This document shows, one piece after another, positions 1 to 9,022 of a stretch of DNA of 64,000 nt. A program made the position numbers and the translations under genes. The notes under the pieces were generated by a model. That model did no database searches. It saw only the letters and a list, made by a program, of their open reading frames with translations, and was not told the DNA's origin. This stretch comes from [Empedobacter] haloabium (GTDB taxonomy: Bacteria; Pseudomonadota; Gammaproteobacteria; Burkholderiales; Burkholderiaceae_D), in assembly GCA_008011715.2 (NCBI GenBank), contig CP136508.1:5270001-5334000 (forward strand), given 5' to 3'. How positions within the stretch are numbered: the first letter of the stretch is position 1; each line of letters begins with the position of its first letter.

Positions 1-1
1 G

Positions 2-1147
2 AAGATCCAGTCGAACGACCCGTACATCAAGCAGGTGCGCGTGGGCCAGAACCGCCCGAATGTCGTGCGCCTGGTGTTCGACCTGAAGGCGCCGATCCGG
101 CCCCAGGTGTTCACCCTGGAACCGGTGGGCGTCTACAAGCACCGGCTGATCTTCGACCTCTACCCGGTGCAGCCGATCGACCCGATCGCCGCGCTGATCG
201 AGAAGGGCGAATGGTCCAGCGACGGCAAGCCGGTGGGCCAGCCGCCCGCCACAGCGGCGGACGCGCCCGCGGCCACCCTGGGCAACGCGCTGCCGCTGCC
301 GGACAACAAGCTGCCCGCGCCGGGCGTGCCCTCGGAGGCCCTGCCCCGTCCCGACATCGCCGCCGTGCCGCCGAAGGCCGAACCGACGCCGCCGCCCGCG
401 AAGCAGGAGCCGAAGAAGGCGCCGGGCGACAAGCTGGTACGCATGCTGACGGTGGCGCTGGACCCCGGCCACGGCGGCGAGGACCCGGGCGCCATCGGCG
501 CCAAGGGCAGCCGCGAGAAGGACATCGTGCTGGCGATCGCCAAGCGCCTCAAGTTCAAGATCGAGGAGCACCCGAACATGCGCGTGATGCTGACGCGCGA
601 CGGCGACTTCTTCGTTCCGCTCAACAAGCGGGTGGAAAAGGCGCGCAAGGTCGATGCCGACCTGTTCGTGTCGATTCACGCGGACGCTTTCGTCTCGCCC
701 TCCGCGCGCGGCTCGTCCGTGTTCGTGCTGTCCGAGAAGGGCGCCAGCTCGTCGGCGGCACGCTGGCTGGCCAACAAGGAAAACCAGGCCGACCTGATCG
801 GCGGTGCCAACACGCAGGGCCACGACCCGCAACTGGCCAGCGTGCTGTTCGACCTGTCCACCACGGCGCAGATCAACGACAGCCTGAAGGTCGGCAAGGC
901 CGTGCTGTCGCAGATCGGCGGCATCAACAAGCTGCACAACGGCGCCGTCGAGCGGGCCGGCTTCGCCGTGCTGAAGGCGCCGGATATCCCGTCGATCCTG
1001 ATCGAGACCGCTTTCATCTCCAATCCGGACGAGGAGGCGCGCCTGCTCGACAACGCCTACCAGGACCAGATCGCGGACGCCATCGTCAAGGGCATCCGCC
1101 AGTACTTCGCCAAAAACCCGCCGCTCGCCAAGAGCCGGCTGACCTGA
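2..1147 (+). CDS. amiC: N-acetylmuramoyl-L-alanine amidase AmiC (5' end outside window)
   Basis: Zinc amidase that cleaves the amide bond between MurNAc and the stem peptide, used in the periplasm for daughter-cell separation. The frame is open from base 2, so the start and export signal lie upstream. The visible N-terminus is the end of an AMIN domain. A Pro/Ala-rich linker of about 60 residues follows, then the Amidase_3 domain with ALDPGHGGEDPGAIG (first Zn His), the Glu-bearing REKDIVLAIAKRL, SIHADAF (second His) and ILIETAFISNPDEE (catalytic Glu). All catalytic positions I can check are present. It ends 10 bp before the mutarotase gene on the same strand. AmiC is chosen over AmiA/B because of the AMIN domain and lack of a LysM tail. 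Confidence 0.93.
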   Translation, partial: KIQSNDPYIKQVRVGQNRPNVVRLVFDLKAPIRPQVFTLEPVGVYKHRLIFDLYPVQPIDPIAALIEKGEWSSDGKPVGQPPATAADAPAATLGNALPLPDNKLPAPGVPSEALPRPDIAAVPPKAEPTPPPAKQEPKKAPGDKLVRMLTVALDPGHGGEDPGAIGAKGSREKDIVLAIAKRLKFKIEEHPNMRVMLTRDGDFFVPLNKRVEKARKVDADLFVSIHADAFVSPSARGSSVFVLSEKGASSSAARWLANKENQADLIGGANTQGHDPQLASVLFDLSTTAQINDSLKVGKAVLSQIGGINKLHNGAVERAGFAVLKAPDIPSILIETAFISNPDEEARLLDNAYQDQIADAIVKGIRQYFAKNPPLAKSRLT

Positions 1148-1157
1148 GGATTACGAT

Positions 1158-1952
1158 ATGAAGATGGTGACGTTCGGCGAGCTGCCGGCCGTGTGTATCA
1201 CCGCGCCCGACGGCGCCGAGGCGACCATTGCGCTGTACGGCGCCCACCTGGCGTCATGGAAGACGGCCGACGGGCGCGAGCGCCTGTTCATGAGCGAACG
1301 TTCCCCGCGCGACGGCAGCGCGGCCATCCGCGGCGGCGTGCCCGTCATCTTCCCGCAGTTCTCCACGCGCGGCACCGGCCAGCGCCATGGCGTGGCGCGC
1401 CTGTCGCACTGGCGCCTGGCGGACCACGGCAGCGACGCCAGCACCGCCTGGGCCGAATTCGCGCTGACGCAGGACGACGTGCCGCCGGCGCTCGCCGCGG
1501 GCTGGCCCCATGCGTTCGCCCTGACGCTGCGCTTCACCCTGCAGCCGGGCGCCATCGCGATGCGCTTCACGGTCACCAATACGGGCGCCGCGCCCTTCGA
1601 TTTCGCCACCGCGCTGCACACGTACTACGCGGTGGACGACTTCACGCGCACGGTGCTGGAAGGCCTGCCGGAACAGTCGCCGCTGCACTTCGGTCCGAAA
1701 CTGGACAACATCTACGCGGCCCCGCCAGAGCTGGCGCTGGCGCACGATGGCGGCAAGCTGCAATTACGGCAGCAAGGCTTTACGGAGTGGGTGGTGTGGA
1801 ATCCGGGCGCCGAGGGCGCCGCGGCACTGGCCGACATGGCCGATCACGAATGGCAGCGCTTCGTCTGCATCGAGCCGGCCCGCGTCGACAAGGGAGAGCT
1901 GGCCGCCGGCGCCACGTGGACCGGCGAGCACACGATTACTGCGACTCTTTGA
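1158..1952 (+). CDS. D-hexose-6-phosphate mutarotase (aldose 1-epimerase superfamily)
   Basis: 264 residues. It resembles YeaD-type mutarotases, which interconvert alpha and beta anomers of glucose-6-phosphate in the cytoplasm. Supporting segments are the early LYGAHLASWKTADGRERLFMS block, GGVPVIFPQF, QRHGVARLSHW (active-site His region), ALHTYYAVDD and VVWNPG near the end. The length matches the family's usual 260-300. The ATG at 1158 is preceded by a purine-rich GAGGATTACGAT. The gene follows amiC closely and overlaps the 3' end of the convergent carbonic anhydrase gene by 17 bp. Substrate specificity is inferred from family membership. Confidence 0.88.
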   Translation: MKMVTFGELPAVCITAPDGAEATIALYGAHLASWKTADGRERLFMSERSPRDGSAAIRGGVPVIFPQFSTRGTGQRHGVARLSHWRLADHGSDASTAWAEFALTQDDVPPALAAGWPHAFALTLRFTLQPGAIAMRFTVTNTGAAPFDFATALHTYYAVDDFTRTVLEGLPEQSPLHFGPKLDNIYAAPPELALAHDGGKLQLRQQGFTEWVVWNPGAEGAAALADMADHEWQRFVCIEPARVDKGELAAGATWTGEHTITATL

Positions 1953-2952
1953 TCATCCGGCCCGAGCTGGCCTGCACCGGCCGGGCGTTCAACGGATAGA
2001 GCCGCGAGAACAGCGCCATCTGCTCGGGCGATGCCTGCAGCGGCTCCTTCATCACCAGCCACAGCACGCCTTCCGTGCACGGCGGTTCGGACAGCGATCC
2101 CATGTACGTGTAGTAGTCGCGCCGTTCCGGCAGCAGGTCGTTCGGGTCGAACACGATCGAGGGCGTGAACGTGTCCTTCTTCTCCAGCGGCAGGTTGTTC
2201 CACACCGTCTGCACGGCAGGTTGCGGGCGCCCGCGCTGCAGCATCAACGCCAGGATGGCCACGTGCCCTTCGACGTCCTTGTGCACCAGGTGGATGCCCA
2301 TCTCATAGCTCTTGCCGTTGACGCGCTCCTCGGCCGGACGGTGGAAGTGCAGCTGCTGCAGCTCGTACGTGCGGCCCGCCACGGACAGGTAGTTGCCGCC
2401 GCCCAGTTGCACCTGCACGGTGTGGCCGTTGTCCGTCACGCTGAACGACGAGGGGCGGTAATCGAAGGCGATCTGCTCCAGGTCGACCTTGATGCCGTCG
2501 CGGATGTCGATCGGCGACTGCCGCGTGCCGCCATTGCACTTGTTCCAGCTGGCGTTGATCTTGCTCCAGTTGGCCGGACCGAACTCGCCTTCGTAGGTCC
2601 AGAAGGTGCCGTTGGCCGGTGGCGGCGGCGCGGCCGCGATGGCGGCGGCGCGGGCAGCCTTGGCGGCGGCGTCCTTCTTGGCCTTGGCGGCGGCCGCCAT
2701 GCGTGCGGCCTGGTTGGCGCGCATCGCGGCCAGGCGTTCGGCGATCTTGGCGGACAGCTCGGCTTCGGCCATCTCTTCCTGCTCGCGCGCGGAGAGTTTC
2801 TTGGCCGGCGCCTCCTTCTCCTTCAGCGAGGATTTGGAGGGCTTGGCCGGCAGGATGGACGGAATGGAACCCTTGGCCGACGCGGGCGGCTCGTTCGCAC
2901 CGGCGGTGCCGAGGGCGAGGCAGCAGGCAGTGAGGGCAATCAGCTTGCGCAT
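1936..2952 (-). CDS. Alpha-class carbonic anhydrase with charged N-terminal extension
   Basis: 338 residues. It should hydrate CO2 to bicarbonate in the periplasm. The start chosen is MRKLIALTACCLALG, a Sec signal of about 20 residues; the open frame continues far upstream but over the dedA gene, so longer starts are rejected. Residues 25-110 are Ala/Lys/Glu-rich, probably helical or coiled coil, ending in a Pro run. The catalytic domain begins at FWTYEGEFGPANW. QSPIDI and the zinc ligands in LHFHRP (His202, His204) and GIHLVH (His221) are present, as is the late SLSEPPCTEGVLW block. The long extension is unusual for the class; its role is unknown. Confidence 0.9.
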   Translation of the reverse strand: MRKLIALTACCLALGTAGANEPPASAKGSIPSILPAKPSKSSLKEKEAPAKKLSAREQEEMAEAELSAKIAERLAAMRANQAARMAAAAKAKKDAAAKAARAAAIAAAPPPPANGTFWTYEGEFGPANWSKINASWNKCNGGTRQSPIDIRDGIKVDLEQIAFDYRPSSFSVTDNGHTVQVQLGGGNYLSVAGRTYELQQLHFHRPAEERVNGKSYEMGIHLVHKDVEGHVAILALMLQRGRPQPAVQTVWNNLPLEKKDTFTPSIVFDPNDLLPERRDYYTYMGSLSEPPCTEGVLWLVMKEPLQASPEQMALFSRLYPLNARPVQASSGRMIKESQ

Positions 2953-3074
2953 GTTAATCCGGAAAGTAAAAGAAGCGTTACCCCGGTTAACGGATGCCGT
3001 GCGGCAAAACTTGAGGCAGGCCTGCCGTATATCTTGTGCCCAGCCCTGCGCTGTCGTTGCGCAGGGCGCCCGGT

Positions 3075-3719
3075 TTAACGCCTCAGCATTTTGCGGCTGA
3101 ATTTCCACAGCCCGCCAACGGCCACCGGCACGATGGCGACCGCCACGCCGATCAGCACGATCGCGGTCAGGTTGTCGCGGATGATAGGCATGTTGCCGAA
3201 CAGGTAACCGGCCACGCACAACGAGATGACCCAGGCCAGCGCGCCCGCCACGTTGTAGAGCTGGAAGCGGCCGAAGGTCATGTCGGAGACGCCGGCCACG
3301 AATGGCGCGAACGTGCGCACGACCGGCACGAAGCGGGCCAGGATGATGGTCTTGCCGCCGTGGCGCTCGAAGAACTCGTGGGTGCGGTGCAGCGCATCCT
3401 TGTTGATCCAGCGGTAGTTGTGCGTGAACATGCGCTGCCCGATGGCCTCGCCGATCAGGTAATTGGTGGTGTTGCCCAGCACCGCAGCCGTAATGAGCAG
3501 GAAGATCAACAGCCCCAGGTGCATCTGGCCCGTGGCGCAGAAGGCGCCGGCGATAAACAGCAGCGTGTCGCCCGGGAAGAAGAACAGCACGACCAGGCCT
3601 GTTTCGGCAAAGATGATAAAGAACAGCACGGCGTACACATAGACACCGTATTGCGCGATCAAAGTGCCCAGCGTCTTGTCGACGTGGACCAGCATGTCCA
3701 ACAGTTGAACGAAATCCAT
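3075..3719 (-). CDS. DedA family membrane protein
   Basis: 214 residues with several hydrophobic segments, typical of the DedA/SNARE-associated family. Members are now regarded as phospholipid (undecaprenyl-phosphate or phosphatidylethanolamine) translocases of the inner membrane. Family signatures are visible: FFFPGDTLLFIAGAF in the first half, and ARFVPVVRTFAPFVAGVSDM with the conserved Arg residues in the second. The ATG at 3719 begins MDFVQLLDMLVHVD, close to the start of E. coli DedA-type proteins. It lies upstream of the carbonic anhydrase gene on the same strand, separated by 122 bp, so the two may be independently expressed. Confidence 0.9.
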   Translation of the reverse strand: MDFVQLLDMLVHVDKTLGTLIAQYGVYVYAVLFFIIFAETGLVVLFFFPGDTLLFIAGAFCATGQMHLGLLIFLLITAAVLGNTTNYLIGEAIGQRMFTHNYRWINKDALHRTHEFFERHGGKTIILARFVPVVRTFAPFVAGVSDMTFGRFQLYNVAGALAWVISLCVAGYLFGNMPIIRDNLTAIVLIGVAVAIVPVAVGGLWKFSRKMLRR

Positions 3720-3888
3720 AGATATCCCAAAAGGTTGCGGCGGGAATCATACACCAGCGACATGTATGCAACACCCCGCCCCGACGATATTTTGCGTCAT
3801 TGCCGGACAAGAAAATCCTTTTGCCAGTCTAACCATGTTAACGTCTACAATTCTTAGCGCTCGCTTAGTCCATACAACAGGAGATCCG

Positions 3889-4806
3889 ATGCCGTTCCAC
3901 CGCCACCTGCCCACCATGGCCGCCGCGCTGCTGGCCGCTTGTTCCGCACTGTCGGCCGCCGAGCTGCCGCCCAAGCCGACCGTGGCGGACGTCGTCAAGT
4001 CGTCCCGCGCCAGCGAATGGCGCCTGCCCGACCCGGACAACACGCTGTACATGGACATCCCCTCCGGCCGCGTCGTCATCGAACTGGCGCCCGAGTTCGC
4101 GCCGCAACACGCCGCCAATATCCGCGCCATGGTGCGCGAGGGCTATTTCGACGGCCTGGCGATCCTGCGCTCGCAGGACAACTGGGTGGTGCAGTGGGGC
4201 GATCCGGACGAGAAGAACCCGAAAGCGCTGAAGACGGCCAAGGCCAAGCTGCCGGGCGAATTCACTGTGCCACTGAAAAGCATCAAGGATTTCACCCGCC
4301 TGCCCGACCGCGACGGCTATGCGCCGCAGGTGGGTCACGCCAACGGTTTCCCGGCCGCGCGCGACCCGAAGAGCGGCCAGGCCTGGCTGGCGCACTGCTA
4401 CGGCATGGTGGGCGTGGGCCGCGACACGGCGTCCGACAGCGGCAACGGCGGCGCCCTGTACGCCGTCATCGGCAACGCGCCGCGCCACCTGGACCGCAAC
4501 ATCACGGTGGTCGGCCGCGTCATCGACGGCATGCCGCTGCTGTCCGTGCTGCCGCGCGGCACCGGCGCCATGGGCTTTTACGAGCAGCCGGAGCAGATGG
4601 TGCCGATCAAGTCCGTCCGCCTGGCCGCCGACGTGCCGGAAGAGCAACGCAGCAAGCTGGAGATCCTGCGCACCGACTCGGCCAGTTTCAAGGCCGTCGC
4701 CGAAGCCCAGCGCAACCGCGGCGGCCCCTGGACCAAGGTCGCCGCCGGCCACGTCGACCTGTGCAACGTGCCAATCCCGGTGCGGCAGCAGGCCAGCACC
4801 AACTAA
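3889..4806 (+). CDS. Periplasmic cyclophilin-type peptidyl-prolyl isomerase
   Basis: 305 residues. It probably speeds cis-trans isomerisation of prolyl bonds in the periplasm. The start at 3889 is chosen because it has a good ribosome site (AGGAG at 3879-3883) and begins a signal peptide with a Met-Ala-Ala hydrophobic core; the frame is open 41 codons further upstream but without such support. The cyclophilin core is recognisable in DIPSGRVVIELAPEFAPQHA and REGYFDGLAILRSQDNWVVQ. Later blocks are CYGMVGVGRDTASDSGNGGALY and VIGNAPRHLDRNITVVGRVIDG. The domain is larger than single-domain PpiB because of insertions and a C-terminal extension of about 70 residues. It is flanked downstream by a repeat element. 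Confidence 0.87.
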   Translation: MPFHRHLPTMAAALLAACSALSAAELPPKPTVADVVKSSRASEWRLPDPDNTLYMDIPSGRVVIELAPEFAPQHAANIRAMVREGYFDGLAILRSQDNWVVQWGDPDEKNPKALKTAKAKLPGEFTVPLKSIKDFTRLPDRDGYAPQVGHANGFPAARDPKSGQAWLAHCYGMVGVGRDTASDSGNGGALYAVIGNAPRHLDRNITVVGRVIDGMPLLSVLPRGTGAMGFYEQPEQMVPIKSVRLAADVPEEQRSKLEILRTDSASFKAVAEAQRNRGGPWTKVAAGHVDLCNVPIPVRQQASTN

Positions 4807-4809
4807 ACA

Positions 4810-4967
4810 GCCGAGCCCGTGTCCCACCGCGGGGTCAGTCACCTAAGTGAGACACGGGCTGGACCATTCCGTACACTGCGCCAGGCCGGGTATTGTCCCG
4901 CAGCGAACATCGGTCGAGCTCGTGTCCCGTTTCGGTGACTGACACCGCGGTGGGACACGGGCTCGGC
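4810..4967. repeat. BIME-like inverted pair of palindromes
   Basis: Bases 4810-4843 and 4934-4967 are inverted copies of a 34-bp unit with one mismatch (unit begins GCCGAGCCCGTGTCCCACCG). Each end is also an imperfect hairpin by itself (AGCCCGTGTC pairs with GACACGGGCT at 4851-4860 on the left). Two REP-like palindromes in opposite orientation are the architecture of a bacterial interspersed mosaic element. It fills the gap between the cyclophilin gene and mutL and may also protect or terminate the upstream mRNA. Confidence 0.75.
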
Positions 4968-5034
4968 ACTGGCGGCGGGTTTTCGCCGGCCGGGCCGGCT
5001 TGCCGGGCCGATACGGCGGTTATAATGGGCGGCT

Positions 5035-6921
5035 ATGAATGCGCCACCCTCTCCCCGCCCGATCCGGGCCCTTCCCGATCAGCTCATCTCCCAGATCGCC
5101 GCCGGCGAGGTGGTCGAGCGACCGTCCGCCGTCGTCAAGGAGCTGCTGGAGAACGCGCTGGACGCCGGCGCCACCCAGATCACGGTGCGGCTGGAGGAAG
5201 GCGGCGTCAAGCGCATTTGCATCACCGATAACGGCAAGGGCATCCCGCCGGACCAGATGCCGCTGGCGCTGGCCCGCCATGCCACGTCGAAGATCGCCTC
5301 GCTGGACGACCTGGAAAACGTCGGCACGCTGGGCTTTCGCGGCGAGGCGCTGGCGTCGATCGCTTCCGTTGCCGTCGTCACGCTGACGTCGCGCACGGCC
5401 GACGCGGCCCATGCCTGGGAGCTGGAGGGCTCGCACCTGGGCACCGTGCAGCCATCCTCCGGCGCGCCCGGCACCACGGTGAACGTGCAGGACCTGTACT
5501 ACAACACGCCGGCGCGCCGCAAATTCCTGAAGTCCGAGCAGACCGAATTCGGCCACTGCGCCGAGGTCGTGCGCCGCATCGCGCTGGCGCGGCCGGACGT
5601 GGCCTTCACCCTGTCGCACAACGGCCGCACCGTGGATCACTGGATGGCGTCCGATATGGCCAAGCGCAGCGCCCAGATCCTGGGCGAGACGTTCGCCGAG
5701 GCGCGCCTGCCGATCGACGAAGGCTCGGGCGTGCTGCGCCTGCACGGCTTCGCCGGCCTGCCGACGGCCTCGAAGGCGCGCGCGGACTGCCAGTACTTCT
5801 ACGTCAACGGCCGCTTCGTGCGCGACAAGCTGCTGGTGCACGCCGTGCGCGCGGCCTACGAGGACGTGCTGCACGGCGACCGCTTCCCGTCCTACGTGCT
5901 GGCCCTGGACCTCGACCCGGCGCTGGTGGACGTCAACGTGCATCCGTCGAAGATCGAGGTGCGCTTCCGCGACGGCCGCGCCGTGCACCAGTTCGTGTTC
6001 CACGCCGTGCAGCGCGCGCTGGCGCAGACGTCGGCCACGGCGCACGGCAGCGTGCCCTCGCCGCTGCCCGCCGCCGAGACGCTGGGCGCCAGCGGCCCGC
6101 TGTGGCGCCCGCAGCAGCAAGCCTCGTTCGGCTCGATCCTGAACCCGTCGTACACGCCGACGTTCTCGCCCTCGCCGTTCGCGCGGCCCGGCGAAGGCGG
6201 CGTGGCGCAAAGTACCGAGCGCTATGGCGCGCTGTTTGCCGAGACCGACGCACCGGCGCCACCGTCCTACCCGATGCCGCAGGCCACGCAATACGTGGCC
6301 TCGTCCGCCGCGCTGGCCCACGAAGAATTCCCGCTCGGCTTCGCACTGGCGCAGCTGCACGGCATCTACATCCTGGCCCAGAACAGCAAGGGACTGGTGC
6401 TGGTGGACATGCACGCGGCGCACGAGCGCATCCTGTACGAGCAGCTGAAGAACGCGCTGGACGCGCAGATCTCCGGCAGCGAAATGCAGATCCAGACGCT
6501 GCTGATCCCCGTCACCTTCTATGCGGACGCGGTGGAAGTGGGCACCGTGCAGGAGCACGGCGACACCTTGAAGACGCTGGGCTTCGACATCGCCGTGCTG
6601 TCGCCCACCACCCTGGCCGTGCGCGCCGTGCCGGCCCTCTTGAAGAACGCGGATGCGCAGACGCTGGCGCGCGACGTGCTGCGCGACGTGCGCGAATTCG
6701 GCGGCTCGCGCGTGCTGATCGAGCGCCGCAACGAGCTGCTGGGCACCCTGGCCTGCCACACCGCGGTGCGCGCCAACCGCATCCTGACGCAACCCGAAAT
6801 GAACGCCCTGCTGCGCCAGATGGAAAGCACCGAACGGGCCGACCAGTGCAACCACGGCCGCCCTACCTGGGTGCAGGTCGAGATCGGCGCGCTGGACAAG
6901 CTGTTCCTGCGCGGCCAATAA
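5035..6921 (+). CDS. mutL: DNA mismatch repair protein MutL
   Basis: 628 residues. ATPase that couples MutS mismatch recognition to strand incision and excision. The N-terminal GHKL domain shows [26 protein letters not shown] (motif I with catalytic Glu and Asn), [14 protein letters not shown] and LGFRGEAL. A Pro/Ala-rich linker spans about residues 335-430. The C-terminal dimerisation domain carries [12 protein letters not shown] near residue 458, which fits the metal-binding endonuclease motif DQHA(X)2E(X)4E, and QCNHGRPTW near residue 605. This suggests a nicking MutL as in MutH-less bacteria. It is followed 7 bp later by miaA, the common mutL-miaA pairing. Confidence 0.97.
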   Translation: MNAPPSPRPIRALPDQLISQIAAGEVVERPSAVVKELLENALDAGATQITVRLEEGGVKRICITDNGKGIPPDQMPLALARHATSKIASLDDLENVGTLGFRGEALASIASVAVVTLTSRTADAAHAWELEGSHLGTVQPSSGAPGTTVNVQDLYYNTPARRKFLKSEQTEFGHCAEVVRRIALARPDVAFTLSHNGRTVDHWMASDMAKRSAQILGETFAEARLPIDEGSGVLRLHGFAGLPTASKARADCQYFYVNGRFVRDKLLVHAVRAAYEDVLHGDRFPSYVLALDLDPALVDVNVHPSKIEVRFRDGRAVHQFVFHAVQRALAQTSATAHGSVPSPLPAAETLGASGPLWRPQQQASFGSILNPSYTPTFSPSPFARPGEGGVAQSTERYGALFAETDAPAPPSYPMPQATQYVASSAALAHEEFPLGFALAQLHGIYILAQNSKGLVLVDMHAAHERILYEQLKNALDAQISGSEMQIQTLLIPVTFYADAVEVGTVQEHGDTLKTLGFDIAVLSPTTLAVRAVPALLKNADAQTLARDVLRDVREFGGSRVLIERRNELLGTLACHTAVRANRILTQPEMNALLRQMESTERADQCNHGRPTWVQVEIGALDKLFLRGQ

Positions 6922-6928
6922 CCATCGT

Positions 6929-7864
6929 ATGAATCACACTGCACAGCGGCCGCGCGCGGTCGCCATCATGGGCCCGACCGCGTCGGGCAAGACCGCCGCC
7001 GCGCTGGCCATTGCCGCGCGCGTGCCGGCCGAGATCATCTCCGTCGATTCCGCCCTGGTCTACCGCGGCATGGACATCGGCACCGCCAAGCCCACGCGGG
7101 AGGAACTGGTCAGCGTGCCGCACCACCTGATCGACATCATCGACCCGCTCGACAGCTACAGCGTGGCGCAGTTCCGCAGCGCGACCCTGCGCCTGGTCGA
7201 CGAGATCCACGGACGCGGCAAGCTGCCGCTGCTGGTCGGCGGCACCATGTTGTACTTCAAGGGTTTAACGGACGGCCTGGACGACCTGCCGGGCGCCGAC
7301 CCGGCCGTGCGCGCCGAGCTGGAAGACGAAGCGGCCCGCCTGGGCTGGCCCGCGCTGCACGCGCGCCTGGCCACGCTGGACCCGGAAACGGCGGCGCGCC
7401 TGAAGCCGAACGACGCGCAGCGCATCCAGCGCGCGCTGGAGATCATCCGCCTGTCCGGCCAGCCGATGTCGGCCCTGCTGGCGCAGCGCGCGCCGGAAAC
7501 GCTGCCGTTCGACCTGACGTCGTTCGCGCTGGAGCCATCGGACCGCGCCGTGCTGCACGAACGGATCGCGCGCCGCTTCGACCTGATGCTCGAAAATGAC
7601 GCGCTGCTGGACGAAGTCGAGCACCTGCGCCGGCGCGGCGACCTGCACCCGGGTCTGCCATCGATGCGCTGCGTGGGCTACCGCCAGGCCTGGGAATACC
7701 TGGACGGCCGCATCGACTACGCGACCATGCGCGAGACCGGCATCATCGCCACGCGCCAGCTGTGCAAGCGTCAGCTGACGTGGTTGCGCGCGATGCCGGA
7801 GCGGATCGTCATCGACTGCCTGGCGCCCGACGCGACCGCGCAGTTGCTGGCGCGCTTGCCATGA
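6929..7864 (+). CDS. miaA: tRNA dimethylallyltransferase MiaA
   Basis: 311 residues. It transfers the dimethylallyl group of DMAPP to N6 of A37 in tRNAs reading codons that begin with U. A P-loop is seen at residues 14-22 (MGPTASGKT), followed by [19 protein letters not shown], the typical MiaA substrate block. [16 protein letters not shown] and later [12 protein letters not shown] and [16 protein letters not shown] are also family signatures. Length is normal for the family (300-320). It lies 7 bp after mutL, so the two are probably cotranscribed. The tRNA-Met genes start 90 bp downstream from their own promoter. Confidence 0.97.
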   Translation: MNHTAQRPRAVAIMGPTASGKTAAALAIAARVPAEIISVDSALVYRGMDIGTAKPTREELVSVPHHLIDIIDPLDSYSVAQFRSATLRLVDEIHGRGKLPLLVGGTMLYFKGLTDGLDDLPGADPAVRAELEDEAARLGWPALHARLATLDPETAARLKPNDAQRIQRALEIIRLSGQPMSALLAQRAPETLPFDLTSFALEPSDRAVLHERIARRFDLMLENDALLDEVEHLRRRGDLHPGLPSMRCVGYRQAWEYLDGRIDYATMRETGIIATRQLCKRQLTWLRAMPERIVIDCLAPDATAQLLARLP

Positions 7865-7913
7865 CGCTTTGATATCGCGGCGGCGCGCGGTGGCAAATTC
7901 GTTGGCGCGTGCC

Positions 7914-7942
7914 TTGACACTTGTAGTGCCAACCGCCATAAT
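7914..7942 (+). promoter_or_regulatory. Sigma-70 promoter of the tRNA-Met genes
   Basis: TTGACA (7914-7919), a 17-bp spacer, then CATAAT (7937-7942), 12 bp before the first base of the mature tRNA. It is nearly consensus and correctly placed for a stable RNA gene. Confidence 0.85.
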
Positions 7943-7954
7943 GCTTGCCGTTGC

Positions 7955-8031
7955 GGTGATATAGCTCAGCTGGTTAGAGCACAGCACTCATAATGCTGGG
8001 GTCGGTGGTTCAAGTCCACCTATCACCACCA
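7955..8031 (+). tRNA. tRNA-Met (CAU), copy 1
   Basis: 77-nt cloverleaf with encoded CCA. Acceptor GGTGATA pairs with TATCACC, the D arm is GCTC/GAGC, the anticodon stem CAGCA/TGCTG holds loop CTCATAA (anticodon CAT), and the T arm is GGTGG/CCACC with loop TTCAAGT. The paired first acceptor base and the resemblance of the anticodon arm to E. coli elongator tRNA-Met favour the elongator over the initiator. Confidence 0.93.
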
Positions 8032-8046
8032 CCAGAATGCACGATG

Positions 8047-8075
8047 ATGGCCTGTCCGGTAACGGCACAGGCCAT
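8047..8075 (+). terminator. Hairpin between the two tRNA-Met genes
   Basis: ATGGCCTGT pairs with ACAGGCCAT (9 bp) around an 11-nt loop, followed by TGTTCTTTC. It could be a weak terminator or an RNA-processing structure. No separate promoter is evident for the second tRNA, so full termination here seems unlikely. Confidence 0.45.
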
Positions 8076-8116
8076 TGTTCTTTCAAGGCGCGGCCTTGTC
8101 GAATTGTCAGTTTTCC

Positions 8117-8193
8117 GGTGATATAGCTCAGCTGGTTAGAGCACAGCACTCATAATGCTGGGGTCGGTGGTTCAAGTCCACCTATCACCACCA
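8117..8193 (+). tRNA. tRNA-Met (CAU), copy 2
   Basis: Identical over all 77 nt, including CCA, to the copy at 7955-8031; the 85-bp spacer is unrelated. This is a recent or gene-conversion-maintained tandem duplication. The strong terminator at 8201-8235 follows 7 bp later. Confidence 0.93.
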
Positions 8194-8200
8194 GATGCGA

Positions 8201-8235
8201 AAGCCGCCGATCCTTACGGGTCGGCGGCTTTTTTC
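8201..8235. terminator. Bidirectional rho-independent terminator
   Basis: AAGCCGCCGA pairs with TCGGCGGCTT (10 bp) around a 10-nt loop, ending in a T run on the plus strand. The A-rich start gives U residues on the minus strand. It ends the tRNA transcript and overlaps the last codons of the convergent gene at 8234. Confidence 0.85.
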
Positions 8236-9022
8236 ATGGCACCGTGGCCACCAGGTCCGGACTGCCGTACATGCGCGCATACGCCGGCAGTGCCCCGGCC
8301 GCGCAGTCGATCATCTTGCGCCCGACCGCGGCCAGCGCCGGATCTTCGCTGCGGCTCAGCGCCAATCCCACCTTGTGCTGCGCCGGGTAGCTGTGATGCA
8401 GCGCCGCGAACATATCCGCAGCCGTGATGACGGGCGCCGGCGCCGCCCCGTCGAAATGCTGGCGCCCGGTCAGCGTGGCGCCCACGACGCCATGCAGCGC
8501 GCCGATGCCGTGCTGCTGCAGCCATTCCATCAGCTGGATCGTACGATAAGCCGTGGAGTTGTCGCGCGCGGGCCGCTCGGCCAGCAGCGTGTAGACCTGG
8601 ACCCGCGCCAGCCAGTTTCCCTCGGCCGCGGCGCGGTACAGGTTGCGCGTCAGCTTGTGGTCCTTGCGGCTGTCGGGGAAGCGGTCGAGCCACGCGTCGA
8701 CGGCATCGAGCCGCGGTACCGGCCCCACCTCGGCCGGCAGTTTGCAGACGAACTGCTCGGGGTCCTGCACCGTCGCCACGTCCGTCATGACGCTGGTCAG
8801 CAGGCGGTCCATGCGGCGCGTCAGCTCGTCCTTGTCGAGCACCTGGACGGGCCCGAGCCAGCCCAGGTCGTCGCGCCGCGGTGCCTGCGTCAGGCGCGGC
8901 CCTTCGCCGCGCGCCTCGCGCGGACCGCTCCATCGGCCGGCGTGGTGTTCGTTGTGCGTGGCCGCGTAGATCAGGCCTCCTGCCATCAGCAGCAGTAAGG
9001 CCAGCGCCGATTTGCTGTTCAT
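8234..9022 (-). CDS. Exported protein of unknown function
   Basis: 262 residues, not recognised. The ATG at 9022 is chosen because AAGGGG lies just upstream and because it begins a hydrophobic leader (SALALLLLMAGGLIYAA), either a signal peptide or an N-terminal anchor. The mature part starts with a charged, probably flexible stretch. A segment resembling Sel1/TPR helices follows (LYRAAAEGNWLARVQVYTLL), and two Cys residues in the mature part could form a disulfide. A Sel1-like periplasmic protein is possible but not shown. The gene is isolated and convergent with the tRNA-Met genes. Confidence 0.7.
   Translation of the reverse strand: MNSKSALALLLLMAGGLIYAATHNEHHAGRWSGPREARGEGPRLTQAPRRDDLGWLGPVQVLDKDELTRRMDRLLTSVMTDVATVQDPEQFVCKLPAEVGPVPRLDAVDAWLDRFPDSRKDHKLTRNLYRAAAEGNWLARVQVYTLLAERPARDNSTAYRTIQLMEWLQQHGIGALHGVVGATLTGRQHFDGAAPAPVITAADMFAALHHSYPAQHKVGLALSRSEDPALAAVGRKMIDCAAGALPAYARMYGSPDLVATVP

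Noticed and set aside
1936..3810. 624-codon extension of the carbonic anhydrase gene
   Set aside because: The upstream part lies antisense-frame-shifted over dedA and lacks protein-like composition; a signal peptide begins at the internal Met at 2952.
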